This document shows positions 1-6,384 of a DNA stretch of 9,575 nt, in pieces. The stretch is from assembly GCA_016932295.1 (NCBI GenBank), contig JAFGDC010000269.1:1-9575 (forward strand), given 5' to 3'. The notes under the pieces were generated by a model. It did no database searches and was not told the origin of the DNA. It saw only the letters and a program-made list of their open reading frames with translations. The translations under genes and the position numbers were made by a program. Within the stretch, counting starts at the first letter, position 1. Each line of letters opens with the position of its first letter. This DNA is from a candidate division CSSED10-310 bacterium (GTDB lineage Bacteria > CSSED10-310 > JAFGDC01).

Positions 1-862
1 CCATGAAATAAAAGTCATTACTCCGTGTCAGGAGGAATTCGATAGTACCCGCGTTCTCATACCTGATCAGGCGCGCGATGTGGATGGCCGCGGCTCCCAT
101 GGCGTCCCGCAGCGTATCGTCGAGAATGCAGGAAGGAGCTTCCTCCACCAGTTTCTGGTGACGCCGCTGGATAGTGCAATCCCGTTCACCGTACTGAACG
201 ATGTTGCCATGACTGTCGCCGAAGATCTGGAACTCGATATGCCGGGCGCCGGCCAGGAAACGTTCCAGGTAGATATCGCCAGAACCGAAGTACCCCATGG
301 CTTCGGCCTTGGCCAGTTCGATTGATTCCTTCAGTTCCCGCTCGTCGTTGATGATCCTGATGCCCCTGCCGCCGCCACCGGCCGCGGCTTTCAGCATCAA
401 CGGGTAGCCTATGCGGCGCGCCTCGGAAAGCCCATGCGCCAGGGAGGCAATGGCGACACTGCTGCCCTCGATGACAGGAATCCCCGCCGCACCCGCCAGT
501 TCGCGTGCCTTGACCTTGTCACCCATGGTCCTGATGTGTTCCGGAGTCGGGCCGATGAAGATGATACCACACGCCTCGCACACCTCGGCGAAGTGGGCGC
601 TTTCAGCGAGATACCCGTAGCCGGGGTGAATCGCCTCCGCACCCGTTATCTCGGCCGCGCTCAGGATGTTCGCCTCGTTCAGGTAGCTCTGAAAATGGTC
701 GGTGGGTCCGATGCACACAGCCTCGTCGGCGAACCGCACCGGCAATGTCGCCGCATCGGCCTCTGAGTACACCGCCACGGTCTTGATGCGCAACTCCTTG
801 CAGGCGCGGATGATCCGCAATGCAATTTCCCCGCGATTGGCGATGAGAATTTTACCAAGCAT
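1..862 (-). CDS. accC: Biotin carboxylase subunit of acetyl-CoA carboxylase (3' end beyond the window)
   Basis: This enzyme carboxylates the biotin on AccB with ATP and bicarbonate, the first half-reaction of malonyl-CoA synthesis in the cytoplasm. I translated it by hand from the ATG at 862. The N-terminus reads MLGKILIANRGEIALRII, the standard biotin carboxylase opening. It continues with HPGYGYLAE (residues 79-87), MGDKVKAR with Lys116, the ATP-grasp glycine-rich loop KAAAGGGGRG (158-167), and the ERDCTIQRRHQK catalytic segment. The last visible residues, ENAGTIEFLL then FYFM, match the family just before its EMNTR motif. About 287 codons are visible of a usual 445-450, so the end of the ATP-grasp domain and the C-terminal domain are missing only because the window ends. 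An AGGTG four bases before the ATG is a modest ribosome site. It lies 59 bp after accB with no terminator between, so co-transcription is likely. Very sure of the family. Confidence 0.97.
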   Translation of the reverse strand, partial: MLGKILIANRGEIALRIIRACKELRIKTVAVYSEADAATLPVRFADEAVCIGPTDHFQSYLNEANILSAAEITGAEAIHPGYGYLAESAHFAEVCEACGIIFIGPTPEHIRTMGDKVKARELAGAAGIPVIEGSSVAIASLAHGLSEARRIGYPLMLKAAAGGGGRGIRIINDERELKESIELAKAEAMGYFGSGDIYLERFLAGARHIEFQIFGDSHGNIVQYGERDCTIQRRHQKLVEEAPSCILDDTLRDAMGAAAIHIARLIRYENAGTIEFLLTRSNDFYFM

Positions 863-921
863 CACGCACCTGAATAATGACGGACCAACGGCAGGGCGTT
901 CCTCATCAGCTCGGAACCACC

Positions 922-1410
922 CTACTCCAGCTCGATGAGCATGAGCGGCATACCGTATTCGACGGGTTGTCCGTTCTTGATGAGAATGGAAACCACCCGT
1001 CCTTCCACATCTGATTCGATTTCATTCATCAGCTTCATGGCTTCGATAATACAGAGCGTGTGCCCCTTTCTGACCATGTCACCCTCTTCGACATACGGCT
1101 GGGCACCCGGCGCAGGCGCTCGGTAGAACGTACCGACGATGGGGGCGATGACAGAGTGCAGGTTTCCGGGCAATCGTACATCATCACGCTCCGTGTGGAT
1201 GTCCGGTGTCTGATTCACGGTCACCGCGGAATCCGCCTCCGTGCATCCGGGGACGGCATGGACCGCCGCGTCCGGAGCAGCCTGCGGCCTCTGATATCCG
1301 CCGCGCCGAATTGCGATCCGCTCCTTCCCGGTCTCGTACTCGAACTCATGGATGTTCTTCTTCTCCAATAGTTCCAGAAGCTTCTTCAAGCTTTTGAGAT
1401 CGACATCCAC
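922..1410 (-). CDS. accB: Biotin carboxyl carrier protein of acetyl-CoA carboxylase
   Basis: This protein carries the biotin that shuttles carboxyl groups from biotin carboxylase (AccC) to the carboxyltransferase during malonyl-CoA synthesis. From the GTG start it is 162 residues, normal for the family. The N-terminal helix MDVDLKSLKKLLELLEKKN (1-19) and the following FEYETGKERIAIRR strand are typical of AccB. A variable linker spans about 40-85. The biotinyl domain follows, with IAPIVGTFYRAPAPGA (88-103) and the attachment motif EAMKLMNEI, giving Lys126 as the biotinylated residue. The frame stays open upstream to 1593, but that stretch overlaps efp and has no family similarity. The GTG at 1410 has AAGGAG six bases before it and gives the expected N-terminus. 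It lies 40 bp after efp and 59 bp before accC, in one operon. Confidence 0.96.
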   Translation of the reverse strand: MDVDLKSLKKLLELLEKKNIHEFEYETGKERIAIRRGGYQRPQAAPDAAVHAVPGCTEADSAVTVNQTPDIHTERDDVRLPGNLHSVIAPIVGTFYRAPAPGAQPYVEEGDMVRKGHTLCIIEAMKLMNEIESDVEGRVVSILIKNGQPVEYGMPLMLIELE

Positions 1411-1416
1411 TCCAGG

Positions 1417-1422
1417 CTCCTT
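1417..1422 (-). promoter_or_regulatory. Ribosome binding site fixing the GTG start of accB
   Basis: The minus strand reads AAGGAG, a strong anti-Shine-Dalgarno match, six bases before a GTG at 1410-1408. This decides the start of accB: earlier in-frame starts would overlap efp, and the protein from the GTG begins as AccB proteins usually do. Confidence 0.8.
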
Positions 1423-1450
1423 GTTTGGTGTCCGGCTGACAGCGTCCCTT

Positions 1451-2008
1451 TCAGGCACGCTCGATATACTTTTCGGTCCTTGTATCGATTTTGATGGACT
1501 CACCCTCCTCCACGAACAACGGGACATAGACAATCGCGCCCGTTTCCAGTTCCGCCGGCTTGGTGGCGCCGGTGGCGGTGTCTCCGCGCACACCTGGTTC
1601 GCACTTGATGATCTTCATCACCACGAAGGTGGGGAGATCGATGCTGATGGGTTCGCCCTTGTAGAAAAGCGTGTTGATCACATCGTTTTCGGAGAGGAAC
1701 TTCCTGGCATCCCCGACCTGTTCGTAGCTTATCCGTACCTGTTCATAGTTGTTGGTATCCATGAAATGGTAACTTTCCGCGTCCTTGTAGAGGTACTGCA
1801 TTGAACGTTCTTCCAGGTCCGGTTGGTTGAACTTTTCCCCGGATTTGAACGTTTTGTCCAGCACCTGTCCGGTCCTGAGGTGTTTCAGCCTGGTCCTGAC
1901 AAAAGCGCCACCCTTACCGGGCTTAACATGCTGAAACTCGACAACAACCCAAGGCTCGCCGTCCATTTCTACCTTCAATCCGTTGCGAAAATCCGATGTA
2001 GTGTACAT
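1451..2008 (-). CDS. efp: Translation elongation factor P
   Basis: EF-P binds the ribosome between the P and E sites and relieves stalling at consecutive prolines. The protein is 185 residues, the usual length, with the three beta-barrel domains expected. It opens MYTTSDFRNGLKVEMDGEPW, and the tip of domain I reads VKPGKGGAF, with Lys32 at the position that many bacteria modify (Lys34 in E. coli). The C-terminal part contains GDTATGATKPAELETGA and VPLFVEEGESIKIDTRT, the conserved EF-P signature region. The frame is open further upstream to 2125, but that extension overlaps aroQ. The ATG at 2008 has GGAGG just upstream and gives the canonical N-terminus. It lies 32 bp after aroQ and 40 bp before accB. 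The sequence does not show which lysine-modifying enzyme is used. Very confident. Confidence 0.97.
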   Translation of the reverse strand: MYTTSDFRNGLKVEMDGEPWVVVEFQHVKPGKGGAFVRTRLKHLRTGQVLDKTFKSGEKFNQPDLEERSMQYLYKDAESYHFMDTNNYEQVRISYEQVGDARKFLSENDVINTLFYKGEPISIDLPTFVVMKIIKCEPGVRGDTATGATKPAELETGAIVYVPLFVEEGESIKIDTRTEKYIERA

Positions 2009-2040
2009 GCATCCCTCCGAACCCAACCCGTGGGTATTGA

Positions 2041-2484
2041 TTACGAACTGCTTGAATCCTTTGCTATTAACGCGCGGACGGCCAGATCGTAGCCGATCGC
2101 GCCGAGACCCTCGATTCTTCCCCACACGACGTCCGCGATCACGGAATGATGGCGGAACGCTTCACGCGCCCTGGTATTGGTCAAATGAACCTCCACCACG
2201 GGCGCCGCGATCATGAGCACGGCATCGCGCAGGGCGATGCTGGTGTGCGTGAACGCGGCGGGATTGAGCACCACGCCTCGGGTTTCCACACCACACTCCT
2301 GGATCCATCCGATCAGCTCCGCCTCGGCATTGGTTTGCCGCGCCAGGAGCTGGTATCCATGGGATTCACAGAGGCTTGCCAGGCCCTGGTTGATAGTCTC
2401 CAGGTCGACCGAGCCATAAAGTTCCGGCTCACGCCTGCCAAGCATATTCAGATTGGGTCCGTTGAATACCGCGATTCGCCTCAT
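2041..2484 (-). CDS. aroQ: Type II 3-dehydroquinate dehydratase
   Basis: It converts 3-dehydroquinate to 3-dehydroshikimate, the third step of the shikimate pathway to aromatic amino acids, as a small cytoplasmic dodecamer in known members. The 147-residue length is typical. Visible motifs are NGPNLNMLGRREPELYG (8-24) with the catalytic-loop Arg18 and Tyr23; NPAAFTHTSIALRDA (74-88) with Asn74 and His80; EVHLTN with the general-acid His100; and AREAFRHHSVIA with Arg111. The middle motif reads NAEAELIGWIQ, where family members usually have NxEGxLIDxIH, a mild divergence that leaves the catalytic residues intact. It is the first gene after the terminator and probably heads the aroQ-efp-accB-accC unit. 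In Geobacter-type clusters I recall a proline peptidase gene between aroQ and efp; none is present here. Confidence 0.96.
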   Translation of the reverse strand: MRRIAVFNGPNLNMLGRREPELYGSVDLETINQGLASLCESHGYQLLARQTNAEAELIGWIQECGVETRGVVLNPAAFTHTSIALRDAVLMIAAPVVEVHLTNTRAREAFRHHSVIADVVWGRIEGLGAIGYDLAVRALIAKDSSSS

Positions 2485-2511
2485 TCACCCGCCTTCTGCA
2501 ATCATCCCCAT

Positions 2512-2540
2512 TTTTTAGCACGTTTCAGGCAGGTTGAGAA
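2512..2540 (-). promoter_or_regulatory. Candidate sigma70-type promoter for the aroQ-efp-accBC unit
   Basis: On the minus strand TTCTCA (2540-2535) and TAAAAA (2517-2512) are separated by 17 bp, and TGC just before the second box resembles an extended -10. Each box matches four of six consensus bases. It sits between the terminator of the upstream unit and the aroQ start 28 bp further on, the only gap where this unit could start. The placement is convincing, but the exact boxes are uncertain because the matches are weak. Confidence 0.4.
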
Positions 2541-2556
2541 GGCCTATCGCCCGACC

Positions 2557-2594
2557 AAAAAAAAGAGGGGGCGCAGCCGATGCGCCCCCTCTTT
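2557..2594 (-). terminator. Rho-independent terminator closing the pilus/lipoprotein operon
   Basis: A perfect 14-bp inverted repeat (2562-2575 against 2581-2594) encloses the five-base loop at 2576-2580. The core of the stem is GGGGGCGCA paired with TGCGCCCCC. On the minus strand the stem runs into eight T residues (2564-2557), the outer three of them within the stem. It starts 12 bp after the stop codon of the last lipoprotein gene, so it ends leftward transcription from the pil operon. No T-run follows the stem on the plus strand, so it acts in one direction. Confidence 0.93.
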
Positions 2595-2606
2595 CGTCGG
2601 TTGTGT

Positions 2607-3164
2607 CTAGTAGAAGTAGGGATTGTAGAGCTTGAAGTAATCCACGGCTTCGTAGTCGTACCTGGTCATGTCGATCTCGACATTCACCTCGGCGAACACC
2701 TGACCCTTGATGAAGTCCCACTCATTGCGGTCCCGTTCGGAGTCGTAGGTCATCAGGTTCACCTGGGCATAGCCCTGGTCATTGGTGCGGACCTGGATCC
2801 TGGACATGCGGTTTTCGAAGAATGCGTACCCGTTGGTCCACGGCACCAGGTTCTCACCCACCTCGTTACCTTCCTCGTCGTATTCCGTCTGCATCTCGTA
2901 GAGCACGACGTACACGTCCTGATTGGGCACACCCATGCCGGTGGCGAGATCCCGCAACCGCACCTGAACGATCGCAGTCGAGCTGCCGTTGGTGGGGAGC
3001 AGGTCCGGATTGATGGTGACATGCAGGCGATAGCCCTGCACGCCGGTGCCGTAGGGGCCGGTCGGACTGTCGTAGTCCTGTTCGTAATAGCAACCGCCCA
3101 CGACGAGCAGCAGGATCATGGCGGGGATCAAGGCTTTCAAATTCACGCTGAATCTTCTCTTCAT
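2607..3164 (-). CDS. Putative outer-membrane lipoprotein with an Ig-like beta-sandwich domain, last gene of the pil operon
   Basis: I do not recognise a named family. The 185-residue protein begins with a lipoprotein signal: basic MKRR, a hydrophobic stretch (about 11-22), and VVGGC with the lipidated Cys25. No Asp follows the Cys, so by the Lol rule it should go to the outer membrane. After a short Tyr/Gly/Pro-rich spacer (26-44), residues 45-140 have alternating hydrophobic strands. TAIVQVRLRDLATGMGVPNQDVYVVL, then QVRTNDQGYAQVNL, resemble the spacing of bacterial Ig-like (Big_1/invasin-type) domains, where a D..G.pv..q.V strand is followed by T.D.Gya.v.L. The chain ends in an aromatic tail, YFKLYNPYFY. 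The start has GGAGG seven bases upstream. It lies 19 bp after the other lipoprotein gene and just before the terminator, so it is almost certainly co-transcribed with pilQ. A role in secretin assembly or pilus stability is inference from position only. Confidence 0.85.
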   Translation of the reverse strand: MKRRFSVNLKALIPAMILLLVVGGCYYEQDYDSPTGPYGTGVQGYRLHVTINPDLLPTNGSSTAIVQVRLRDLATGMGVPNQDVYVVLYEMQTEYDEEGNEVGENLVPWTNGYAFFENRMSRIQVRTNDQGYAQVNLMTYDSERDRNEWDFIKGQVFAEVNVEIDMTRYDYEAVDYFKLYNPYFY

Positions 3165-3183
3165 GGAAGTTCCTCCCGATCCC

Positions 3184-3795
3184 TTAGGCGCCGTAATCAG
3201 CGAAGGTTACCGGCACTTGGCAACCCCAACTGAGCGAGTGCCCGGAAATGGTCCGGCCGTAGAAGGTGATCTCGGCCGTGCAGTTGATGTTATACAGCCC
3301 GGTTTCCGGCTCGTACCCGAAAGAGTCACAGGTATTGAGGAAACTGAGCGGTATCATGGACTTTTGTTCAGCCCTCAAAATCCGGCACGTGATGGTGGTT
3401 TCCGTATCGCCGGCTTCGAGATAGTAGCTGCAGTTTTCGGTGAAGGTGGCGGGAACGGCGTAGCCGGTGTCGGTACGTCGATAGGTTACCTTGTACCTGT
3501 TGATGATGACATCCATGTACCTGGTATCACCGGAGGCGGGGTCATCATCGTTGAAGTTGATCGCCCGCACCAGCATGGAGACATCGATAGTATCGTCCGA
3601 GTATGCGCAGTCGCAGTTTTCACCGGAACCGATGCAGACATCGGAATTCACGATTTGGGGATCGATATCGGTCACGGTGACGAACACAGGCGCGCGGTTC
3701 TTCGCGATGCCGCCAGCGTCGCCGCAGCCGCTGAGAGCCACCAGAACGCTGAGCAATAGGACGGTGAGTCCTGCGAATGATCCTCTCTTTATCAT
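3184..3795 (-). CDS. Putative cysteine-rich lipoprotein, co-transcribed with pilQ
   Basis: No named family is recognised. From the chosen start the protein is 203 residues. It has a lipoprotein signal (MIKRG, hydrophobic 10-20, LSGC with lipidated Cys24) and Gly after the Cys, which favours the outer membrane. The mature part has eight further cysteines, at 54, 61, 63, 122, 137, 156, 172 and 192, enough for four disulfides in the periplasm. The first cluster reads CIGSGENCDC. The rest looks beta-rich and acidic in places (NFNDDDP at 82-86). There are no TPR repeats, so it is not a PilF/PilW/Tgl-type pilotin. A second in-frame ATG lies three codons upstream (3804), but it directly abuts the GGAGG, so 3795 is preferred. 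It lies 29 bp after pilQ and 19 bp before the next lipoprotein gene. Function unknown. Confidence 0.85.
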   Translation of the reverse strand: MIKRGSFAGLTVLLLSVLVALSGCGDAGGIAKNRAPVFVTVTDIDPQIVNSDVCIGSGENCDCAYSDDTIDVSMLVRAINFNDDDPASGDTRYMDVIINRYKVTYRRTDTGYAVPATFTENCSYYLEAGDTETTITCRILRAEQKSMIPLSFLNTCDSFGYEPETGLYNINCTAEITFYGRTISGHSLSWGCQVPVTFADYGA

Positions 3796-3804
3796 TTTGT
3801 TCAT

Positions 3805-3809
3805 CCTCC
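3805..3809 (-). promoter_or_regulatory. Ribosome binding site that chooses between two start codons of the cysteine-rich lipoprotein gene
   Basis: GGAGG on the minus strand touches the ATG at 3804 with no spacer, which would block its use. The second ATG at 3795 lies nine bases away, a workable distance. Both starts leave the lipoprotein signal peptide intact, so the protein product differs only by three N-terminal residues. Confidence 0.6.
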
Positions 3810-3824
3810 AATCACCACCGCAGC

Positions 3825-5840
3825 CTAAAACTGCCCGGTTACGGGGACCTGTTCACCCCACTCAAGCACCTGAGGAGTGATAAAGATCAACAGGTCAGTG
3901 AACTTTGAATTCTTGATTTTGTTCTTGAACAGCCATCCCAACACAGGGATCTGGTGAATCAACGGAATCCTGCTCTGAGAATCACCGAACGTGGATTCAT
4001 TGAGGCCACCGATTACCAGGGTGTCACCATCGCGGATGAGCACCTGGGTGCTGGCGCTGTTAGTGAGAATGGGCGTTCCGGATGCGCTGGAGTTGGAGTA
4101 GTCAGGGGCATTCTTGTTCGTCTCCACATCCATGGAGATGTAGCCTTCATGGGTGACATGCGGAGTGACGGCAAGTCGCAGCGTGGCGCTCACGAAGTTG
4201 GTCTGCGTGCCCTCTGCCGAGACGGTCGAGTACGGCAACTGCACACCGCTTTCGATATTGGCCGTGGTGTTGTCGGCCGTGGTCACACGCGGATTGGAGA
4301 TGATCTTCGTGATGCCTTCCGACTCCGCCGTGCTCAATGCCATCCGCAACTTCAGCGTGTCCATGATGTTGCCGAACTGAAGGTTCAGGATCTGGTCGCC
4401 GCCGGGGAAGTTCACCGCATAACCGTCTTCCTCGCCGCCATCCGCGCCGACCGTGTAATTGTTGGGGAATCGATATCCCGTGGTGTTGCCGTGGGCGGCA
4501 TCAGCCACGAAGTTACCGCCCCACTGGATGCCCAACGAACGGCTGAAGTCTTTCGATGTGGTAACGAGCTGCGCATCGATATACACCTGCTTGGTGCGGA
4601 CGTCCAGGATCTTGACGAGCCGGATCACCTTGTCGATGGACTCAGGGACGTCGACGACGATCAGAGAGTTGGTGCGCGGATCGGTGATGATGTCGCCGCG
4701 GCCGCTCAACATCTTGCCGGCAAGCCCCGCGATGTCCTTGGTCTTGGCATAGGACAGGTACACGATCCTGGTTTCCCTGGGTCGAATCCGCTCCTTGGCC
4801 TCTTCCATCTGACGCAGCAAGACCCGCTCGTCGCGCAGTTTGGTCATGTTGGCGATCCGCATCACGTTGCCATCGATTTCCTTGTCCAAGCCCTGGTTCT
4901 TGAGAATTACATCCAGCGCCTGGTCCCAGGGTACCTTGTCCAACCGAATGGTGATCGTACCCGATACATCGGGATCGAGGACGATGTTGAAACCGCTTAC
5001 CTGGGCGATGGTGATGAACACATCACGGATGTCCATTTCCTTGAAATCGAGCGAGATCGGTTTGCCCTTGTACTTGCCGGCGGGTGACCTCATGTCATAG
5101 ACCCGGGCCGCATCCATCTGGTCCACCACCACGTCCCTGGTGGCCGCGCCGGCATCCGGTTCGCGGGTTCCCATGGGACCGGCCGCCGCCGCCGCGGGCT
5201 CTTCCATCTCAGCCTGCGCGACAATCACCGGCGCTGCCGCCTCGACGACGATCTGATCGGCGCTCAGCGGTTCGGGCTCTGGCTCCAGGGCGGGGGATAT
5301 CCCGCTCACCTGATCCGCCACCACCGGCACACTGACCACCAGGCCGGCGATCGCGTCAGCCGCGTTCAGTTCCGGCAGATCGGCGGCCAGGTCGATCTCG
5401 AGACCAGGCATCTCGACAACGGGCGCAGTCGCCGCCAGCGATGGATCGACGGTGACGATCACGGTGTGGCCAGTAACCTCCACCCGATGACCGGCAGGCT
5501 TGGAGAGTACCAACTCGAAGCGGGTGGTCCCGGCGCCAACAGTGGGCACCAGACGAGAGACCAGCGCACCCTCGATGAGGATCTCCTTGCCGAAGATTCC
5601 GGGATCGAGTTCGGTGGCTTCCAACACCACTCGATCCGTTGCGTGCTCAGGAACGGATGTCATGTCGACATCGCGTTCCGTGACGATCGTGATCGTCTCA
5701 CGCGCCCCATCCGCCTCGAACAGGATGTCGACCACTCGGTTGACACCACTGCCGGTTGTGGCGAACGAGGACGCCGTGATGAGGAAACATATCACGAGCG
5801 CCAACGCGAAAGGTATGTTTCTTAATGCTCCCTTTTCCAT
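3825..5840 (-). CDS. pilQ: Type IV pilus outer-membrane secretin
   Basis: PilQ forms the multimeric outer-membrane channel through which the pilus fibre passes. The 671-residue protein has a signal peptide (hydrophobic 10-24, likely cut near SFA at 25-27) and one AMIN-like peptidoglycan-binding domain (about 33-132). An Ala/Pro/Glu-rich linker (about 133-255) follows, then an STN/N0 domain (258-340, GKPISLDFKEMDIRDVF then LDPDVSGTITIRL) and an N1 secretin domain (about 355-430, IVYLSYAKTKDIAGLA). The secretin barrel-forming region is at about 430-660, with ISNPRVTTADN (514-523), the signature SRIPLIHQIPVLGWLFKNK (623-641) and LLIFITPQVL. The start has GGAGG seven bases upstream and lies 13 bp after pilP. 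A GspD of type II secretion is unlikely given the pilMNOP neighbours and the AMIN domain. Residues 120-225 contain no Lys or Arg. Confidence 0.97.
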   Translation of the reverse strand: MEKGALRNIPFALALVICFLITASSFATTGSGVNRVVDILFEADGARETITIVTERDVDMTSVPEHATDRVVLEATELDPGIFGKEILIEGALVSRLVPTVGAGTTRFELVLSKPAGHRVEVTGHTVIVTVDPSLAATAPVVEMPGLEIDLAADLPELNAADAIAGLVVSVPVVADQVSGISPALEPEPEPLSADQIVVEAAAPVIVAQAEMEEPAAAAAGPMGTREPDAGAATRDVVVDQMDAARVYDMRSPAGKYKGKPISLDFKEMDIRDVFITIAQVSGFNIVLDPDVSGTITIRLDKVPWDQALDVILKNQGLDKEIDGNVMRIANMTKLRDERVLLRQMEEAKERIRPRETRIVYLSYAKTKDIAGLAGKMLSGRGDIITDPRTNSLIVVDVPESIDKVIRLVKILDVRTKQVYIDAQLVTTSKDFSRSLGIQWGGNFVADAAHGNTTGYRFPNNYTVGADGGEEDGYAVNFPGGDQILNLQFGNIMDTLKLRMALSTAESEGITKIISNPRVTTADNTTANIESGVQLPYSTVSAEGTQTNFVSATLRLAVTPHVTHEGYISMDVETNKNAPDYSNSSASGTPILTNSASTQVLIRDGDTLVIGGLNESTFGDSQSRIPLIHQIPVLGWLFKNKIKNSKFTDLLIFITPQVLEWGEQVPVTGQF

Positions 5841-5853
5841 CTACAGTCCTCCC

Positions 5854-6384
5854 TCACATGTGTAGTGGAATTTCGATGATTTCCGTTTTCTTCACTGTTC
5901 CGTAAATCGTATATATAGGTTTTTTGAAAACCACCTTGTTCTCCTCAATCCTCATTATCGTGCCATCATATACCCGATCTCCCTCCTTGAGTAAGTACGA
6001 TTTGCCATTCACTCCCATGAAAATCGCGAGATAGCCGTTGGGCACCCTCATGATGCCCTTGAGCGTGAGATCCGAGATGGGTATGAAGTTCGGGCTGTTT
6101 CCCCCGGGGGGATTTTCAGGACCGAGGCCCTTGATGAGTGAATCGAACGGATCCCTATCAATCTTGGGATCGAAAATTATCAGTTCTCGCGACGGCAAGG
6201 AAACCTGCATGTCCATATCCTTGATGTTGACGTCGATTTCGTCCCTGGTTTCCGCCGCGGGCGCTTCCTGGGTCGTCTGTTCGGTCGCCGCCGGCTCGTC
6301 CTGGGCCGCGCTTCGGGCGAATCCGAGCAGACTGACGAGACTCAGCACACACCACACGAAAGCAAGCCTCTCACCCCTCTGCAT
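5854..6384 (-). CDS. pilP: Type IV pilus alignment protein PilP
   Basis: PilP connects the inner-membrane PilN-PilO dimer to the N0 domain of the secretin PilQ. The 176-residue protein has a hydrophobic N-terminal segment (about 7-22) and a likely signal peptidase I site near ARSAAQD (23-29). An Ala/Glu/Thr-rich flexible stretch (about 30-55) follows, then the conserved RDPF (77-80) and a C-terminal beta-domain. In that domain LTLKGIMRVPNGYLAIF, then GKSYLLKEGDRVYDGTIMRIEENKVVFKK, is characteristic of PilP. No cysteine stands at a lipobox position; the only Cys is at residue 12 inside the hydrophobic core. Known Neisseria and Pseudomonas PilP proteins are lipoproteins. An in-frame GTG lies one codon upstream (6387), but the ATG at 6384 has better spacing (six bases) from GGAGG. 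The ATG shares its A with the pilO stop, so the two genes are translationally coupled. Confidence 0.92.
   Translation of the reverse strand: MQRGERLAFVWCVLSLVSLLGFARSAAQDEPAATEQTTQEAPAAETRDEIDVNIKDMDMQVSLPSRELIIFDPKIDRDPFDSLIKGLGPENPPGGNSPNFIPISDLTLKGIMRVPNGYLAIFMGVNGKSYLLKEGDRVYDGTIMRIEENKVVFKKPIYTIYGTVKKTEIIEIPLHM

Noticed and set aside
1451..2125. A longer EF-P reading frame starting at 2125 inside aroQ
   Set aside because: The extra 39 residues overlap aroQ and match no EF-P N-terminus; the ATG at 2008 has a good ribosome site and gives the canonical start.
3954..5087. A 377-codon open frame on the plus strand opposite pilQ
   Set aside because: It lies wholly antisense to a well-supported secretin gene, its translation is rich in His, Arg, Gly and Asp as expected of a mirrored GC-rich gene, and it shows no recognisable domain.
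3825..5840. PilQ as a type II secretion GspD secretin
   Set aside because: The AMIN-like domain and the pilMNOP genes upstream in the same operon identify it as the type IV pilus secretin.
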